Shown here piece by piece: positions 20,501 through 38,430 of a DNA stretch of 64,000 bases. The stretch lies in NCBI RefSeq assembly GCF_029633865.1, contig NC_079219.1, positions 13,737,637 to 13,801,636 on the forward strand, given 5' to 3'. Both the position numbers and the translations under genes were made by a program. Each line of letters opens with the position of its first letter. Positions within the stretch are counted from its first letter, which is position 1. Under the pieces are notes generated by a model, which worked only from the letters and a program-made list of their open reading frames with translations, was not told the origin of the DNA and searched no databases. This stretch comes from Lampris incognitus. Its lineage: Eukaryota > Chordata > Actinopteri > Lampriformes > Lampridae.

Positions 20501-22642
20501 ACCTTGCTAGTACCGGGTTGGACCCCCTTTTGCCTTCAGAACTGCCTTAATCCTTCGTGGCATAGATTCAACAAGGTACTGGAAACATTCCTCAGAGAGT
20601 TTGGTCCATATTGACATGACAGCATCACGCAGTTGCTGCAGATTTGTCGGCTGCACATCCATGATGTGAATCTCCCGGTCCACCACATCCCAAAGGTGCT
20701 CTATTGGATTGAGATCTGGTGACTGTGGAGGCCATTTGAGTACAGTGAACTCATTGTCATGTTCAAGAAACCAGTCTGAGATGATTCGAGCTTTATGACA
20801 TGGCGCGTTATCCTGCTGGAAGTAGCCATCAGAAGATGGGAACACTGTGGTCATAAAGGGATGGACATGGTCAGCAACAATACTCAGGTAGGCTGTGGCG
20901 TTGACACGATGCTCAGTTGGTACTAAGGGGCCCAAAGTGTGCCAAGAAAATATCCCCCACACCATTACACCACCACCACCAGCCTGAACCGTTGATACAA
21001 GGCAGGATGGATCCATGCTTTCATGTTGTTGACGCCAAATTCTGACCCTACCATCCGAATGTTGCAGCAGAAATCGAGACTCATCAGACCAGGCAACGTT
21101 TTTCCAATCTTCTATTGCCCAATTTTGGTGAGCCTGTGCGAATTGTAGCCTCAGTTTCCTGTTCTTACCTGACAGGAGTGCACCCGGTGTGGTCTTCTGC
21201 TGCTGTAGCCCATCTGCCTCAAGGTTCGACGTGTTGTGCAGTCAGAGATGCCCTTCTGCATACCTCGGTTGTAATGAGTGGTTATTTGAGTTACTGTTGC
21301 CTTTCTATCAGCTCGAACCAGTCTGGCCATTCTCCTCTGACCTCTGGCATCAACAAGGCATTTTCGCCCACAGAACTGCCGCTCACTGGATATTTTCTCT
21401 TTTTCGGACCATTCTCTGTAAACCCTAGAGATGGTTGTGCGTGAAAATCCCAGTAGATCAGCAGTTTCTGAAATACTCAGACCAGCCCGTCTGGCACCAA
21501 CAACCATGCCACGTTCAAAGTCACTTAAATCACCTTTCTTCCCCATTCTGATGCTCGGTTTGAACTGCAGCAGATCGTCTTGGCCATGTCTACATGCCTA
21601 AATACATTGAGTTGCTGCCATGTGATTGGCTGATTAGAAATTTGCGTTAATGAGCAGTTGGACAGGTGTGCCTAATAAAGTGGCTGGTGAGTGTATATAT
21701 ACACACACACATATATATGTATATTTATATAAATAAAAACAACACAAGTACTTGCATATTTCAATTTGTCCGACTGTGCCAATTTGGCCTATGGGCTACG
21801 GAGGAATAATCTGTGATTATATGTATCTCTCTGCGCGTGTGTGTGTGTGTGTGTCTGTGTGTGTGTGTCTGTGTGTCTGTGTGTGTCAGTGAATGGTCAA
21901 TGTGACTCATGCTGACCCCCTTCCTGAGCAGGGAATACTGTCATATGCTGTTTGGAATTACTGCTGATTCAGAAACCCTTTGGAAAAGGTAAGGGGATGA
22001 TTGTGTTAAGTCAGTAAACACAAACGGGACCACTCATTGTGAGATAGTGCCATGGCATCACGACTGACCATTGAACCTACATGTTGACCCCCCCCCCCCC
22101 CCGTTGAGAAACACAAGGCGCCTATGCCACCAACATCAACAGCATATTTCCTTTGGTCCACATCCCAAGACTGATACCAGAGCAATTCAAAGCTGTCGAA
22201 ACTTATGTTTTTAAATATCGTATACATCTGATAATGCTGTCTATGACAAGACACTGCTATAACTACACCTATGGAAAGAACAGCACGTAATATGTTGTCA
22301 TTGAGCTTATAACACGTGAAACAACCGACGAAAACAGCAAAAAATAAATAAATAAAATAAAATAGAAAGTAAAACGTGTTTTATTCTGCTGACCCTCGCA
22401 TGAATCCAGTCACCAGCCCCCAGCCACACGCAGCAATCTGCATCACCAACTCATAACGATGCTTGGGATGCGAGACGTGATGGCTCGGTTAAACGTTTGC
22501 CTTTCATTAAAAATGTCGACAAAATCAGATAAACCTTACCCTCCTGACCGCGGACAGCCAACGAGCAGACACAAACAACGATCCAGAAACGGGCAGCGAG
22601 AGATTTCACAGTGTCCTTTCTATATCCAGGCTTCGTAAGCAT
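5214..22642 (-). CDS. dcbld1: CUB-LCCL-discoidin type I membrane receptor (DCBLD family)
   Basis: Seventeen coding exons in transcript order: 22642-22540, 18037-17816, 15904-15767, 13409-13358, 13167-13095, 12511-12378, 12231-12194, 11973-11779, 10166-10077, 9999-9974, 9908-9731, 9648-9565, 9401-9308, 9159-9064, 6935-6895, 6754-6647, 5656-5214. Every junction has GT-AG ends and matching phase; the total is 2115 nt (704 codons plus stop). Order: signal peptide (1-34), CUB (about 35-154), LCCL (about 155-253), discoidin/FV-FVIII C (about 254-416), stalk, one membrane helix (about 449-472), cytoplasmic tail. DCBLD proteins are transmembrane scaffolds whose tyrosine-phosphorylated YxxP motifs bind CRK/CRKL SH2 domains; nine YxxP are visible here. 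The LCCL (CPAGCRNVTGD, GSLSEKKLLF) resembles DCBLD1; parts of the tail resemble DCBLD2. The family is near certain, the paralogue likely. Confidence 0.88.
5657..6646 (-). other. Last intron of the dcbld1-like gene
   Basis: No exon or transposon is recognised. The open reading in the 6000-6360 part has no splice context or family similarity. Confidence 0.5.
6647..6935 (-). CDS. dcbld1: dcbld1-like exons 15-16: cytoplasmic tail, proximal part
   Basis: Exon 15 (6935-6895, 41 nt) reads KKDEQMKNYSLAKG, the basic region after the membrane. Exon 16 (6754-6647) reads CESLQGKSTPCSQTELISY and onward, like the DCBLD1 segment ending AEFTISY. The acceptor at 6755-6756 was chosen over one 17 nt downstream because only it keeps phase. 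A (CA)n tract lies inside the intron just upstream of exon 16. Confidence 0.75.
6784..6835 (+). repeat. (CA)n microsatellite
   Basis: An (AC)-type dinucleotide tract about 30 nt upstream (in transcript sense) of the acceptor of dcbld1-like exon 16. On the transcribed strand it is (GU)n, so it could influence splicing. Confidence 0.9.
7627..8001 (+). mobile_element. TRIM-like miniature LTR retrotransposon with tRNA-like LTRs
   Basis: Two direct repeats, 7627-7762 and 7867-8001, are offset by exactly 240 bp and about 90% identical by eye. Each begins TGTAAACTAC and ends GGTTACA. The 104-bp interior starts with TTGGTGGCAGCGGTGGGAT; from its second base, 18 bases are complementary to the 3' end of cytosolic tRNA-Leu plus CCA, as I remember that tRNA, so it is a good primer-binding site. 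A purine-rich GGGGAGGG lies just before the second repeat. GTGC flanks both sides (7623-7626 and 8002-8005). No coding capacity is possible. Each LTR has TAGCCGAGCGG (A-box-like; TAGCTGAGCGG in the second) and GTATCGAATCC (B-box-like; last bases differ in the second) about 40-50 nt apart. It lies antisense in a dcbld1-like intron. Confidence 0.72.
8034..8235. repeat. Palindromic pair of tRNA-like sequences
   Basis: Two near-identical arms, about 8034-8113 and 8154-8235, are inverted relative to each other around a ~40-bp GC-rich centre. Each arm contains GCGGGTCGGACCCTTT, an A-box-like segment and a B-box-like GGGTTCGCG. The arms are related to the tRNA-like part of the neighbouring TRIM LTRs and to the copy at 23240-23350. 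The structure would fold into a long hairpin. Confidence 0.7.
8236..9030. other. Unassigned intronic sequence, possibly repeat-derived
   Basis: This part of dcbld1-like intron 14 has two short open stretches (8471-8707 and 8709-9020) with no recognisable domain. The end around 8955-9020 looks like repetitive DNA, but I cannot name a family. Confidence 0.3.
9064..9648 (-). CDS. dcbld1: dcbld1-like exons 12-14: stalk, membrane helix, juxtamembrane YxxP
   Basis: Exons 9648-9565, 9401-9308 and 9159-9064. Exon 12 is an acidic/Pro stalk (NIGTESSDPVPTDG). Exon 13 encodes the single helix (VIVGVGVVLGMITCVGCLLA) followed by the stop-transfer WWKRR. Exon 14 is 96 nt, phase 2-2, so it can be skipped without shifting the frame. 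It is Tyr-rich (STYVGKYVDAYP...GYYVTPYREVGF) and resembles the DCBLD2 YDLPYWDRAG juxtamembrane segment. Its donor (GTATTT) is weaker than its neighbours', so exon 14 may be alternative. Confidence 0.72.
9731..11973 (-). CDS. dcbld1: dcbld1-like exons 8-11: discoidin (F5/8 type C) domain
   Basis: Exons 11973-11779, 10166-10077, 9999-9974 and 9908-9731. Landmarks are NPWLELELTDKNTVAGIITTGS, then FYVESYSLRFSKDRKNWKVYK, then LFPPVVARFVRLQPLSWHG and VQLRGCP. These match the order and spacing of discoidin domains in DCBLD proteins. Exon 10 is a 26-nt microexon needed to keep phase; its donor (GTGCCT) is weak. Intron 8 carries an SVA-like composite repeat and a SINE. Confidence 0.88.
10285..10980 (-). 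mobile_element. SVA-like composite repeat (family C), copy 1
   Basis: Read on the minus strand, the 5' end has two units of about 65 bp carrying GAATTCAC, GCGGCCTCACCCAGTAC and GAAGATGGCGG. A tandem segment of about 190 bp units with GCTAGCCCATGCAGACC-type sequence follows. The 3' end has GGGCTGGGGGAAACAATG and a hairpin of ATTTC repeats (10300-10340). It is non-coding. The same architecture recurs at 28745-29805 and 30105-30915. It lies in dcbld1-like intron 8. Confidence 0.7.
11374..11685 (-). mobile_element. Family B SINE (tRNA-type head)
   Basis: Read on the minus strand it begins GGGCGGCATGGTGGCCGAG, with A box TGGCCGAGTGG and B box GAGTTCGAACCC. The body continues TTTGCATGTTTTCCCC and TTTCCTCCGGGTGCTC, and ends near TAGGATGGGTTGAAC. 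It lies in dcbld1-like intron 8. Confidence 0.8.
12194..13409 (-). CDS. dcbld1: dcbld1-like exons 4-7: LCCL domain
   Basis: Exons 13409-13358, 13167-13095, 12511-12378 and 12231-12194. They read DLISCL...HFSVYCPAGCRNVTGD...[25 protein letters not shown]...YESTFANGIL...GSLSEKKLLFSH when shortened to landmarks. The CPAGC, GYRD and AxHAGV signatures of LCCL domains are intact. Exon 4 is only 52 nt and exon 7 only 38 nt. A SINE ends about 28 nt upstream of the exon 6 acceptor. Confidence 0.9.
12542..12976 (-). mobile_element. Family A tRNA-derived SINE, copy 1
   Basis: The tRNA-like head is at the high-coordinate end: on the minus strand there is an A-box-like TAGCATAGCGGTCTATTCC and a B box GGTTCGAATCCCCG. 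The body includes CTGTCAGGTGAAAAGAAGCGG and ends in a G/A-rich tail. Flanks GGTATAATTT (12532-12541) and GGCATAATTT (12977-12986) look like a target-site duplication with one mismatch. Its 3' edge lies next to the exon 6 acceptor. Confidence 0.88.
14478..14550 (+). repeat. (CA)n microsatellite
   Basis: A nearly pure dinucleotide tract of about 36 repeats in dcbld1-like intron 3. It generates false open frames in several phases. A shorter (CA/GACA)n tract lies at 13555-13600. Confidence 0.95.
14995..15427 (-). mobile_element. Family A tRNA-derived SINE, copy 2
   Basis: Same body as the other family A copies, with poly-C expansions at 15210-15223 and 15417-15425. Flanks ACATTTGTATTTC (14982-14994) and ACATTTAGATTTC (15428-15440) are a 13-bp target-site duplication with two differences. 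Confidence 0.88.
15767..18037 (-). CDS. dcbld1: dcbld1-like exons 2-3: CUB domain
   Basis: Exons 18037-17816 and 15904-15767. Exon 2 opens with GNGCGHTVLG and includes SGTLASQNYPGTYP and the FGDFDIE motif typical of CUB domains. Exon 3 has PLCGTL and closes with SGRGFLLSYA, the conserved end of the domain. Cysteines expected for two CUB disulfides are present. The intron contains a LINE 3' fragment (16690-17130) and a SINE (17228-17588). Confidence 0.9.
16690..17130 (-). mobile_element. 3' fragment of a non-LTR retrotransposon (LINE), frameshifted
   Basis: Minus-strand translation gives RMLRAALNVSWKKHPTK, then IREQRVRFAGRCWRSEEE in one frame, and then LLWSPKRGKTRVGRPARNY plus a CPSEGL...DGDGWRERVRAI tail in another. 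This order is the C-terminal region that follows the reverse transcriptase in a common animal LINE group. Only the end of the ORF is present and a frameshift near 16930 separates the two parts, so it is dead. It sits between the two CUB exons of the dcbld1-like gene. Confidence 0.75.
17228..17588 (-). mobile_element. Family B SINE
   Basis: The minus strand starts GGGTGGCACGGTGGCCCAG with an A-box-like element and B box GGTTCGAACCC. It ends in the family tail CCCCAAGGGGATTAATAAAG, seen here as its complement at 17236-17255. It lies in dcbld1-like intron 2. Confidence 0.82.
18238..18680 (-). mobile_element. Family A tRNA-derived SINE, copy 3
   Basis: Full-length copy with tRNA-like head at the high-coordinate end. 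CATGATCCCGATTTCT (18222-18237) and CATGATACTGATTTCT (18681-18696) form a 16-bp target-site duplication with two differences. It lies in dcbld1-like intron 1, in the sense orientation of the gene. Confidence 0.92.
20475..21693 (-). mobile_element. Tc1/mariner DNA transposon, nearly intact
   Basis: The 1219-bp element is bounded by inverted repeats starting CACTCACTGGCCACTTTATT at the left and the matching CACTCACCAGCCACTTTATT (complement) at the right. It is flanked by TA, inside a (TA/CA)n stretch. The minus-strand transposase is read in two pieces, 21546-21151 and about 21150-20507. Only a single one-base frameshift near 21175 separates them. Confidence 0.93.
20507..21546 (-). pseudogene. 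Tc1-family transposase, one frameshift
   Basis: The N-terminal part (from 21546) reads MGKKGDLSDFERGMVVGARR with paired-type helix-turn-helix signatures (SISETADLLGFSRTTISRVY). The catalytic part has WSDESRF (first Asp), QQDNAPCH (second Asp) and SPDLNPIEHLW (Glu), the DDE triad of Tc1 transposases. It ends KAKGGPTRY-stop at 20507. The frame changes by one base in the HRV/LLSGKN region at about 21170-21180; no other lesion is seen. It would bind the terminal repeats and cut and paste the element into TA sites. Inferred inactive here because of the frameshift. Confidence 0.88.
22540..22642 (-). CDS. dcbld1: dcbld1-like exon 1: start codon and signal peptide
   Basis: ATG occupies 22640-22642 read on the minus strand. 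A short basic N-terminus precedes a hydrophobic core (FWIVVCVCSLAV) and a small-residue region ending RGQEG, a standard secretory signal. The donor is GTAAGG and the exon ends in phase 1. Intron 1 (18038-22539) carries a Tc1 copy and a SINE. Confidence 0.85.
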
Positions 22643-22719
22643 GATTTCCAAAGTTGTACTCGGAAAGTAAGGTGCAAAACCCCCAATTACTCGAGGCGCC
22701 TCTGTTAAAGTTGGAGTTG

Positions 22720-22790
22720 CAAGGTGGCGATTGTTTACTATTGGCCCGGGAATCGCTGGCTTCGCCCCTATTGGCTCTTCCCGTGTGTCA
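22720..22790 (-). promoter_or_regulatory. Paired CCAAT boxes upstream of the dcbld1-like gene
   Basis: ATTGG occurs at 22740-22744 and 22770-22774, i.e. CCAAT on the minus strand, exactly 30 bp apart and about 100-130 nt upstream of the ATG. CCAAT boxes bind NF-Y, and such spacing is common. No TATA box is evident. Confidence 0.5.
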
Positions 22791-23239
22791 ATCTAAAGAT
22801 CCCCCGACATTCCATTTCCATATAAGGGCGAGTGGGGCTATAGGTGAATACTGATCCGAGGCCAGTGGGTCAGCCGCTGGAAGTCGTCGTAAGAAGGTTT
22901 TGAGAAGACTTCAGCGCTGATTCTGGATCTACAGTCTCTCTGCAAATTCGTACAGGCTGTTCTAAACAGCAGAAAACACCAGTCAGCCCCTGTCGTATTT
23001 TTCTGTACGTTTTGTCTCGTTATGTGCGCCACGACAACAAACACATTTCTGAAATATTTCGACGCGCACCATTACCGAAGCGCCTACACGTCTGCCAGCC
23101 GGCAAAAAGCCGCACAATCCTGCCATCTTGTGGAGAAACCCCGTCAGTGACAAACACACGTAAAGGCAACTGCATTATTTTTTGTTAGGTTTATTCCACG
23201 GCAAGTCAATATTGATAAGAAGACACGCTGGCCGCTGGC

Positions 23240-23355
23240 TGGCGGGTCTGACCCTTTAGTCCAGCGGTTAGCGACGTCTCCTGCGGTGCCGGCGGTACGG
23301 GTTCGCTTCTCGGCCGCGGCAGTTCCTGTGGTTGACGTTGTCCCCCGAATTCGCT
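23240..23355 (+). repeat. tRNA-like sequence related to the TRIM LTR
   Basis: It carries GGCGGGTCTGACCCTTTAG, an A-box-like TAGTCCAGCGGTTAGCG and a B-box-like GGGTTCGCTTC in the same order as the arms at 8034-8235 and the LTRs at 7627-8001. It lies between the divergent dcbld1-like and gmeb1-like genes. Confidence 0.6.
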
Positions 23356-23499
23356 ACAATATGAACGCTCCAGACAGGCGTTACCTTCCGCACAGCGGCG
23401 TTACCGACGTGTTACAGCTCAAGTTGTTGTATGAGGGCGAGTAATCGTTATTTTACACATTTGCGGTAATGTGGTTTTTTTTTTTTAAAAAAAAGCTTA

Positions 23500-23764
23500 A
23501 CACGTCTCAGCCCATGACTTCCTAATGGCCCACAGCCGTGCAAAGCCGGCTTGTGAGCCGAGCCACTCTCGCATAAGAACAGCCTGACCGATTTCCACAT
23601 TGCGTGCGAACCGGCCGCCTGTCGTGACAGCGGGACAGATGCTTCTCAGGCGAGCGCTGCCTCCGCTGCAGGAAGTGTGGCGAACGACACGGCACCACGC
23701 ATGCTCTCTCTCGGAGCTCCGTACGAGCGGCGGAGGATGTGCTGTTCCCCTCCGCTTTGAAACG
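23500..23764 (+). promoter_or_regulatory. gmeb1: Candidate promoter / non-coding first exon of the gmeb1-like gene
   Basis: A CpG-rich segment ends in an ACG|GTGAGT donor at 23765. The first coding exon (from 24988) begins with an acceptor 17 nt upstream of its ATG, so an upstream non-coding exon is required; this is the best candidate. G-rich runs follow directly (23820-23990). Confidence 0.45.
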
Positions 23765-25004
23765 GTGAGTCAAAAAAGCTCAAATGGCGAGTTTAATCAG
23801 CGTCTGAGGTAAGTTTTTTTCCCCCCCGCGGGAGGGGCGGGGGGAGGGGGTCCTCCGCGAAACTGAGATCCGGACGGCGCGCCGTCGCACTGTTGTGGTT
23901 GGGGGGGGGGGGAGGGGGGATGTGCGTGCCGCCGCACCGGCAGGCAGACGTCAGTATGAGTTGGGGGTGGGGGTGGGGGGTGGGGGGGGGTGCGACAAGT
24001 CACGCAACTGTCCCTGCAGGAGTTAAAGAGGTTTTAACAGCGCCGCTTTGATCACGTCCGGAGGAATCTGCTTTATTTACCGCAGTGCTGATTTCGCCAC
24101 TGACTTCTGGATAATTCCTCACTTCTCATTTGTTTGCTCAACTATCGGATCATGCGACCGGACAGTTTGTATCGATCTATTTACTTCTATTATCAGCAAA
24201 TGTCTTTAAGTGCAATGACTCACTTGCTATTTTTTGTTGGCTTTTTTGCTATTTATTGTTAATTTTGTTGCGGCATGGAAGTAGTGAATTTTATTTTAAT
24301 TTTTACATTAACCCCCAGCGGTGCATTTTTAGAGAAAATATGCATGTTTTGTCAATTGTATCCCCCCCCCCCCCTCCACATATTGTCCTATTCGTCTGTT
24401 TGGCCATACAGTACGACAAAGTAATTACGTTCAACGAACGGAAGGAGGAATTGACAGTTTCCCTGTGGGCCCAACACTCAACTCGTTTTGACTATACACA
24501 CTGAAAACGACATTTGCACAAGCTATCTATATGGATAATGATATCCAGTGAGTGTAAGCGGCTGATTAGGTTTGAGCAAAGTTGCATCAGTCTTGACATG
24601 TGATGTGAAAATGAAGCAGAGTTGCAAAAATGGACACGTCTTTCTAGTTTTCAGTCCATATGGATCAGCTGAGACTTTAGTTGTTCCGTTATGCTACTTT
24701 TTTTAGTGATTATTTTTTTCTTTAGTCCCGGGAGAACTTTATCCCATCAGATTTGTACACGAACAGCTCTTGCAGAGGAGCCAGGCTGTGGCTATGCGTG
24801 GATTATTTTATTATGCCACCATGCTCTCGGTGTGGATCCACTGCCGTTACATTTGCACGTCAGAGGAAGGCCCGGTGGCGGGGTCAGCTTTTATTGACAA
24901 CTAGTATACGCTCTCGATTAAAACACCAACGAGTGCTCTTGTGCATGCTGGATTCTGATCTTCGCATGCACGCTTGTCCCTCTGCAGCTCTGCTGGGAGG
25001 GGTG

Positions 25005-34063
<9,059 letters not shown>

Positions 34064-34792
34064 GAAAGGATCCCAGAGGAATGTTCTGGAATATAGTGAG
34101 TGAGTGTGCCTGTTTTTCATATGAGCCAATATTCTGGAAGAAAAGCGGATTACTTTCGGTGTAGTTGGCAGCCCGCATTTGTTCTTGTATAATGGATCCC
34201 CGGTACTGGTGACTTTACTATATGTATGAGTCCCCCCCCCCCCCCAATTAGCCTAAATATCTTTTGTATGTCTGTAAATATACAGTATTTCCTTCTATTT
34301 ATGCAACTTGTAGGACCTTTCCCCTCGTCTAGAGACAGTTTGAGGATTTGTGATGTATATGTGGGGAAACATGTTTTTCTGTGTCCTGTTCCTCTCAATT
34401 TTATAACGATATTTCTTATAAAACATTTTTTCACCGGGGTTGAAATACTTATATTGTGAACAGCGGTTCTGTGTTTTGTTTGCATAACCAGTTTAGCCGG
34501 CTCAAGGGAAATCTATTTCACTCAGGTTTGTTTATGTACGCCAACAAAACGTAGCCTACTTCACCTATGCACCCACGTGCACCGCCTGGGGGTCACAGAG
34601 CGGCGCCGGCGGTGTTTGACATTGAACATATTGCATACGTTTGTTATGTTGTGGCTGTGGAAATGTGCACTTGTTTTAAAGAAAAAGAAAAAAAAAGATT
34701 CTTCTGAAGCTCTTCCAGCACATTGCTTTCTTCTTGTCACTCTCTCTTTTTCTCAATGCCGAACACGAAACTTGTAAAGGGGGAAAAACTGC

Positions 34793-34798
34793 ATTAAA
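34793..34798 (+). other. Candidate polyadenylation signal ATTAAA
   Basis: ATTAAA lies about 730 nt after the gmeb1-like stop codon, in an A/T-rich context. No nearer AATAAA is seen. Confidence 0.3.
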
Positions 34799-34924
34799 AT
34801 ATATAGCACCTTTAAAAAAAAGAAAAAGGAGTCCGCCAGCTAACGAGCTACTGTAAAACGAAAACTTTAAGGTCAGAAATTTTTACCATGATTTTTTAAC
34901 TCTAAGGATAGATTTATTTATTTA

Positions 34925-35375
34925 TTCGTGGACCCCCCCTAATTGTATCCGGCCAATCACCCCACTCTTCCGAGCCGTCCCGGTCGCTGCTCCACCCTCT
35001 CTACCGATCCGGGGAGGGCTGCAGACTACCACATGCCTCCTCCCATACATGTGGAGTCGCCAGCCGCTTCTTTTCACCTGACAGTGGGGAGTTTCACCAG
35101 GGGGACGTAGCACGTGGGAGGATCACGCTACCCCCCCCCCCCAGTTTCCCCTCCCTGCCTGAACAGGCGCTCCAACCGACCACAGGAGGCGCTAGTGCAG
35201 CGACCAGGACACACACCCACATCCGGCTTCCCTCCCGCAGACACGGCCAATTGTGTCTGTAGGGACGCCCGACCAAACCGGACGTACCATGGGGTGGGGG
35301 GTGGGGGGGGTGGGGATTCGAACCGAAGATCCCTGTGTTGGTAGGCAACCAGAATAGACTGGCACGCTACCTGGA
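34925..35375 (-). mobile_element. Family A tRNA-derived SINE, copy 4
   Basis: Same body as the other copies. It has a poly-C run at 35131 and a G-rich expansion near 35290-35315 that splits the B-box region. It is followed by a (TTC)n tract at 35380-35432. Confidence 0.85.
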
Positions 35376-35959
35376 CTTTTCTTCTTCTTCTTCTTCTTCA
35401 TCTTCTTCTTCTTCTTCTTCTTCTTCTTCTTTTTTTAAGATTCTGGTTTGAGGAATACCTGCTTCAGCTGATAGATGGGGGGGGGGGGGCATGGACTTGA
35501 CATGTTCCCTACTCCATTCATCTATCCAACACCCCTCGACTATATTTAAATACATGAATCTCCATATGCACATGCAATTAACTATATATATATAATTAGT
35601 GGGGAAAGCTACGTCTAAATAACGGGACATGGTGGGACACTGATGCTTCGGTGATCACGTCATATTGCAGAATGACGATCATGTGGTCCTGCAGGGTTGG
35701 ATATGAGGTTTTTTTTTATTTCTATAATGATTTACATCTCAGAGGGACTCGTGGCTGTTCGTCTAGAAACACGTTAACTCGCTGATCTCTCCTATGACCG
35801 AGCTCAGGTAACACCTGGGTGGGATTTTTTAATCTCTGTGATGACAGCTGGCCGATCTCTCTAATTTCAATCCTGCAATAGAGATGTGGCACCGTAGTTT
35901 CATTCATGACGCTCGAGGCAGACTGAGTGATGGTGATGGCCAGACAGCTGGGTGACGAA

Positions 35960-36358
35960 TGATTTTTATTTTTTTGGATTTTCCCCCATTTTTCTCCCCA
36001 ATTGTACTTGGCCAATTACCCCACTCTTCCGAGCCCTCCCGGTCTCTGCTCCGCCCCCTCTGCCGATCCGGGGAGGGCTGCAGACTACCACATGCTTCCC
36101 CCGATACATGTGGAGTGGCCAGCCGTTTCTTTTCACCTGACAGTGAGGAGTTTCACCAGGGGGGCGAAGCGCGTGGGAGGATCACGCTATTTCCCCCAGT
36201 TCCCCCTCCCCCCTGAACAGAGGAGGCGCTAGTGCAGCAACCAGGACACATACCCTCATCCGGCTTCCCACCCGCAGACACGGCCAAGTATGTTTGTAGG
36301 GACGCCCGACCAAGGTAACACGGGGGCGGGGGGGGGGGATTTGAACCGGCGATCCAAG
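35960..36358 (-). mobile_element. Family A tRNA-derived SINE, copy 5 (5' truncated)
   Basis: The body is complete on the low-coordinate side but the tRNA-like head stops after the B-box region (TTTGAACCGGCGATCC). The internal region around 36215 is shortened. Confidence 0.82.
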
Positions 36359-36439
36359 CAAGGAGTTTTTGTGGTCAATGCCAGTGCCTCTTTCAGACAC
36401 GATGTCCTATTGGAAATTAGTGCTCAACATTGAAAATGA

Positions 36440-36765
36440 GGCCAGGTACATTTCTTTTTCATTTCTCCCAATTTAGTGGCCAATCGATCCCTACTTTAGT
36501 TCAAACACCCACCCTCGTACTGCATTCTTTCCCCAACTGCATCTCTCCGGCCGGCAGTCTCGAAGGAGACGCCTCGCCACTTCCGTGACAAGCCGACTCC
36601 GCCCCCCTCTCGAAGACAGCGCTGCCAATTACTGCTGCTTCATCGAGTCCGGCCATAGTCGGATCTGACGAGACCGAGGCGCGAACCCCGGTCCCCAGTG
36701 GGCAACTGCATCGACACCGAGCCGATGCTTAGACCGCTACACCACCGCGGACCCTGGCGAGGTAC
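36440..36765 (-). mobile_element. tRNA-derived SINE of a different family (family D)
   Basis: Read on the minus strand it starts CGCGGTGGTGTAGCGGTCTA (A-box-like) and has GGGGTTCGCGCCTCGGTC (B-box-like). Its body, with GGAGTCGGCTTGTCACGGAA, shares nothing with family A. It ends in a T/A-rich tail near 36440. Confidence 0.75.
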
Positions 36766-36769
36766 ATTT

Positions 36770-38393
36770 CTTGTTCCGTCACACGTGTTTGGCTACGAGT
36801 GGCTGGGAGTGGGAAGCTGTCATTGGTGCTTTGCTTCCAGTGATGCTTACAAAGACTTGTCAGCGACTGTGACACCCTGTCACCACGGGTCTTTGTGTTG
36901 AATGTGCAGAGCGCTGCTGTCACCCTGTCACCTTTGTGGTACATTAAGACATCACGCGGTTGAGTTGGTTCAAATCGCCACCATATGGCTCGAAAAGGAT
37001 GCAACGTGGTTGCCGCGCAACGGGCAGGTGTGATTACAGGTGCTCGCTCGACACACACGTTGCTCCGTCGGTCAAATTAAGTCATTTGCTTGAACAAATC
37101 CATCGCTCATCCGTCATCCGGGGCGAACAGCATTAAAGTTCCTGGCGGAGGCCTCAGATGTCTCGCTGCAGGGGTGTGCGTCTGTTTCCCCCTTTAATTG
37201 AATCCAGCGCCTCTAATGTTCATGCAGGACAACAACATGAGTAATGAGCAGCCTACATAATGGCACCTTGATCCAGTTGGGCTTTCTGGAGCCAAAGCCC
37301 AATTGTGTTTTAACACTGCCTCGGACCACCTCGCTCGGAGGCTGCCGTGGCATCAACATGATGGAAAAGTGTTGAGTTTGGACGCAGAATCCTAAACCCT
37401 GTGTCCTACCATGATGCACACTGTAGTGTAATGTAAGGCCTGTAAAAACTGGGCGCGCCAGACACACAGCCACGTCTGTCATCAATAACTCAGGGGCGTG
37501 GGTTAGGCCTGGGTTGTCAGTGTGGCCCACGCTGCAGAAGAAATGAAGGAAGTGAAGATGATCCCAGGGATCCCAGGGGGATAGCCTCGTTAAAAAGAGA
37601 ATTAATCAAGTCAGATGTGGTTTTGTGCAGATCTTAATTCGTTTTCTTCAAGCCTCGTTTCAGCCAAGATTCAGGACAAAAGAAATCAAACAAAAAAGAA
37701 AACCGCTTCCGTGCACCGTTTACTCCATTCACATTTCATGTAGAAATGAAGAAACCGTTTCACCAAAACAGAGACTTATAATGTCCCCTTATCTTCAAAT
37801 AAGCCTCAGTTATCTCATGGTCTCTTAAGGGTCAATTGTCAAAATGTCCAAAAACAAGTTACAGATCAAACTAAAGGTGTATGTGTGTGTGTGTGTGTGG
37901 GGGGGGGGTTAAGACTCAAATTGATGGGAGGGGTGTGGGTATTGAAGAGAGAGGGGGAGTCCAGACTGGGGGGTAAAGGGGGTAAATATGAGACAGGTGG
38001 GTGCTGTTGAAGTGGGAAGAGTAGAGAGAGGGGGGGGGGGTAAAGAGGAAAAAGAAGCAGAGTATTTCTTGCTTGGCAGCTGGGAGGTTTTAAGGAGGCC
38101 AGTCCTCATCATCACACGCCAAGAGAGTTTCAACAAACTCGGCAGGACGATCCAGCAGTGTGGTTCTCCGGGTAACGAACAGCTCCAATCAAACACACCG
38201 GGAGCCAAGAGGTACAAAAAACCCCATCAAACCCACTGATGGTGTTTGCCGGTGGTCCCGGAGAGTCTGATGCGGCTCAGGGATTCTTCACGCCACTACG
38301 CGCTTGGTATGACCCACTATAAATGAGAATCAGCATGGATTTAAACTCGGCTTGTACTTAAGATGTGGCTCAAACACTAGCTTCCTGCGATGT

Positions 38394-38430
<37 letters not shown>

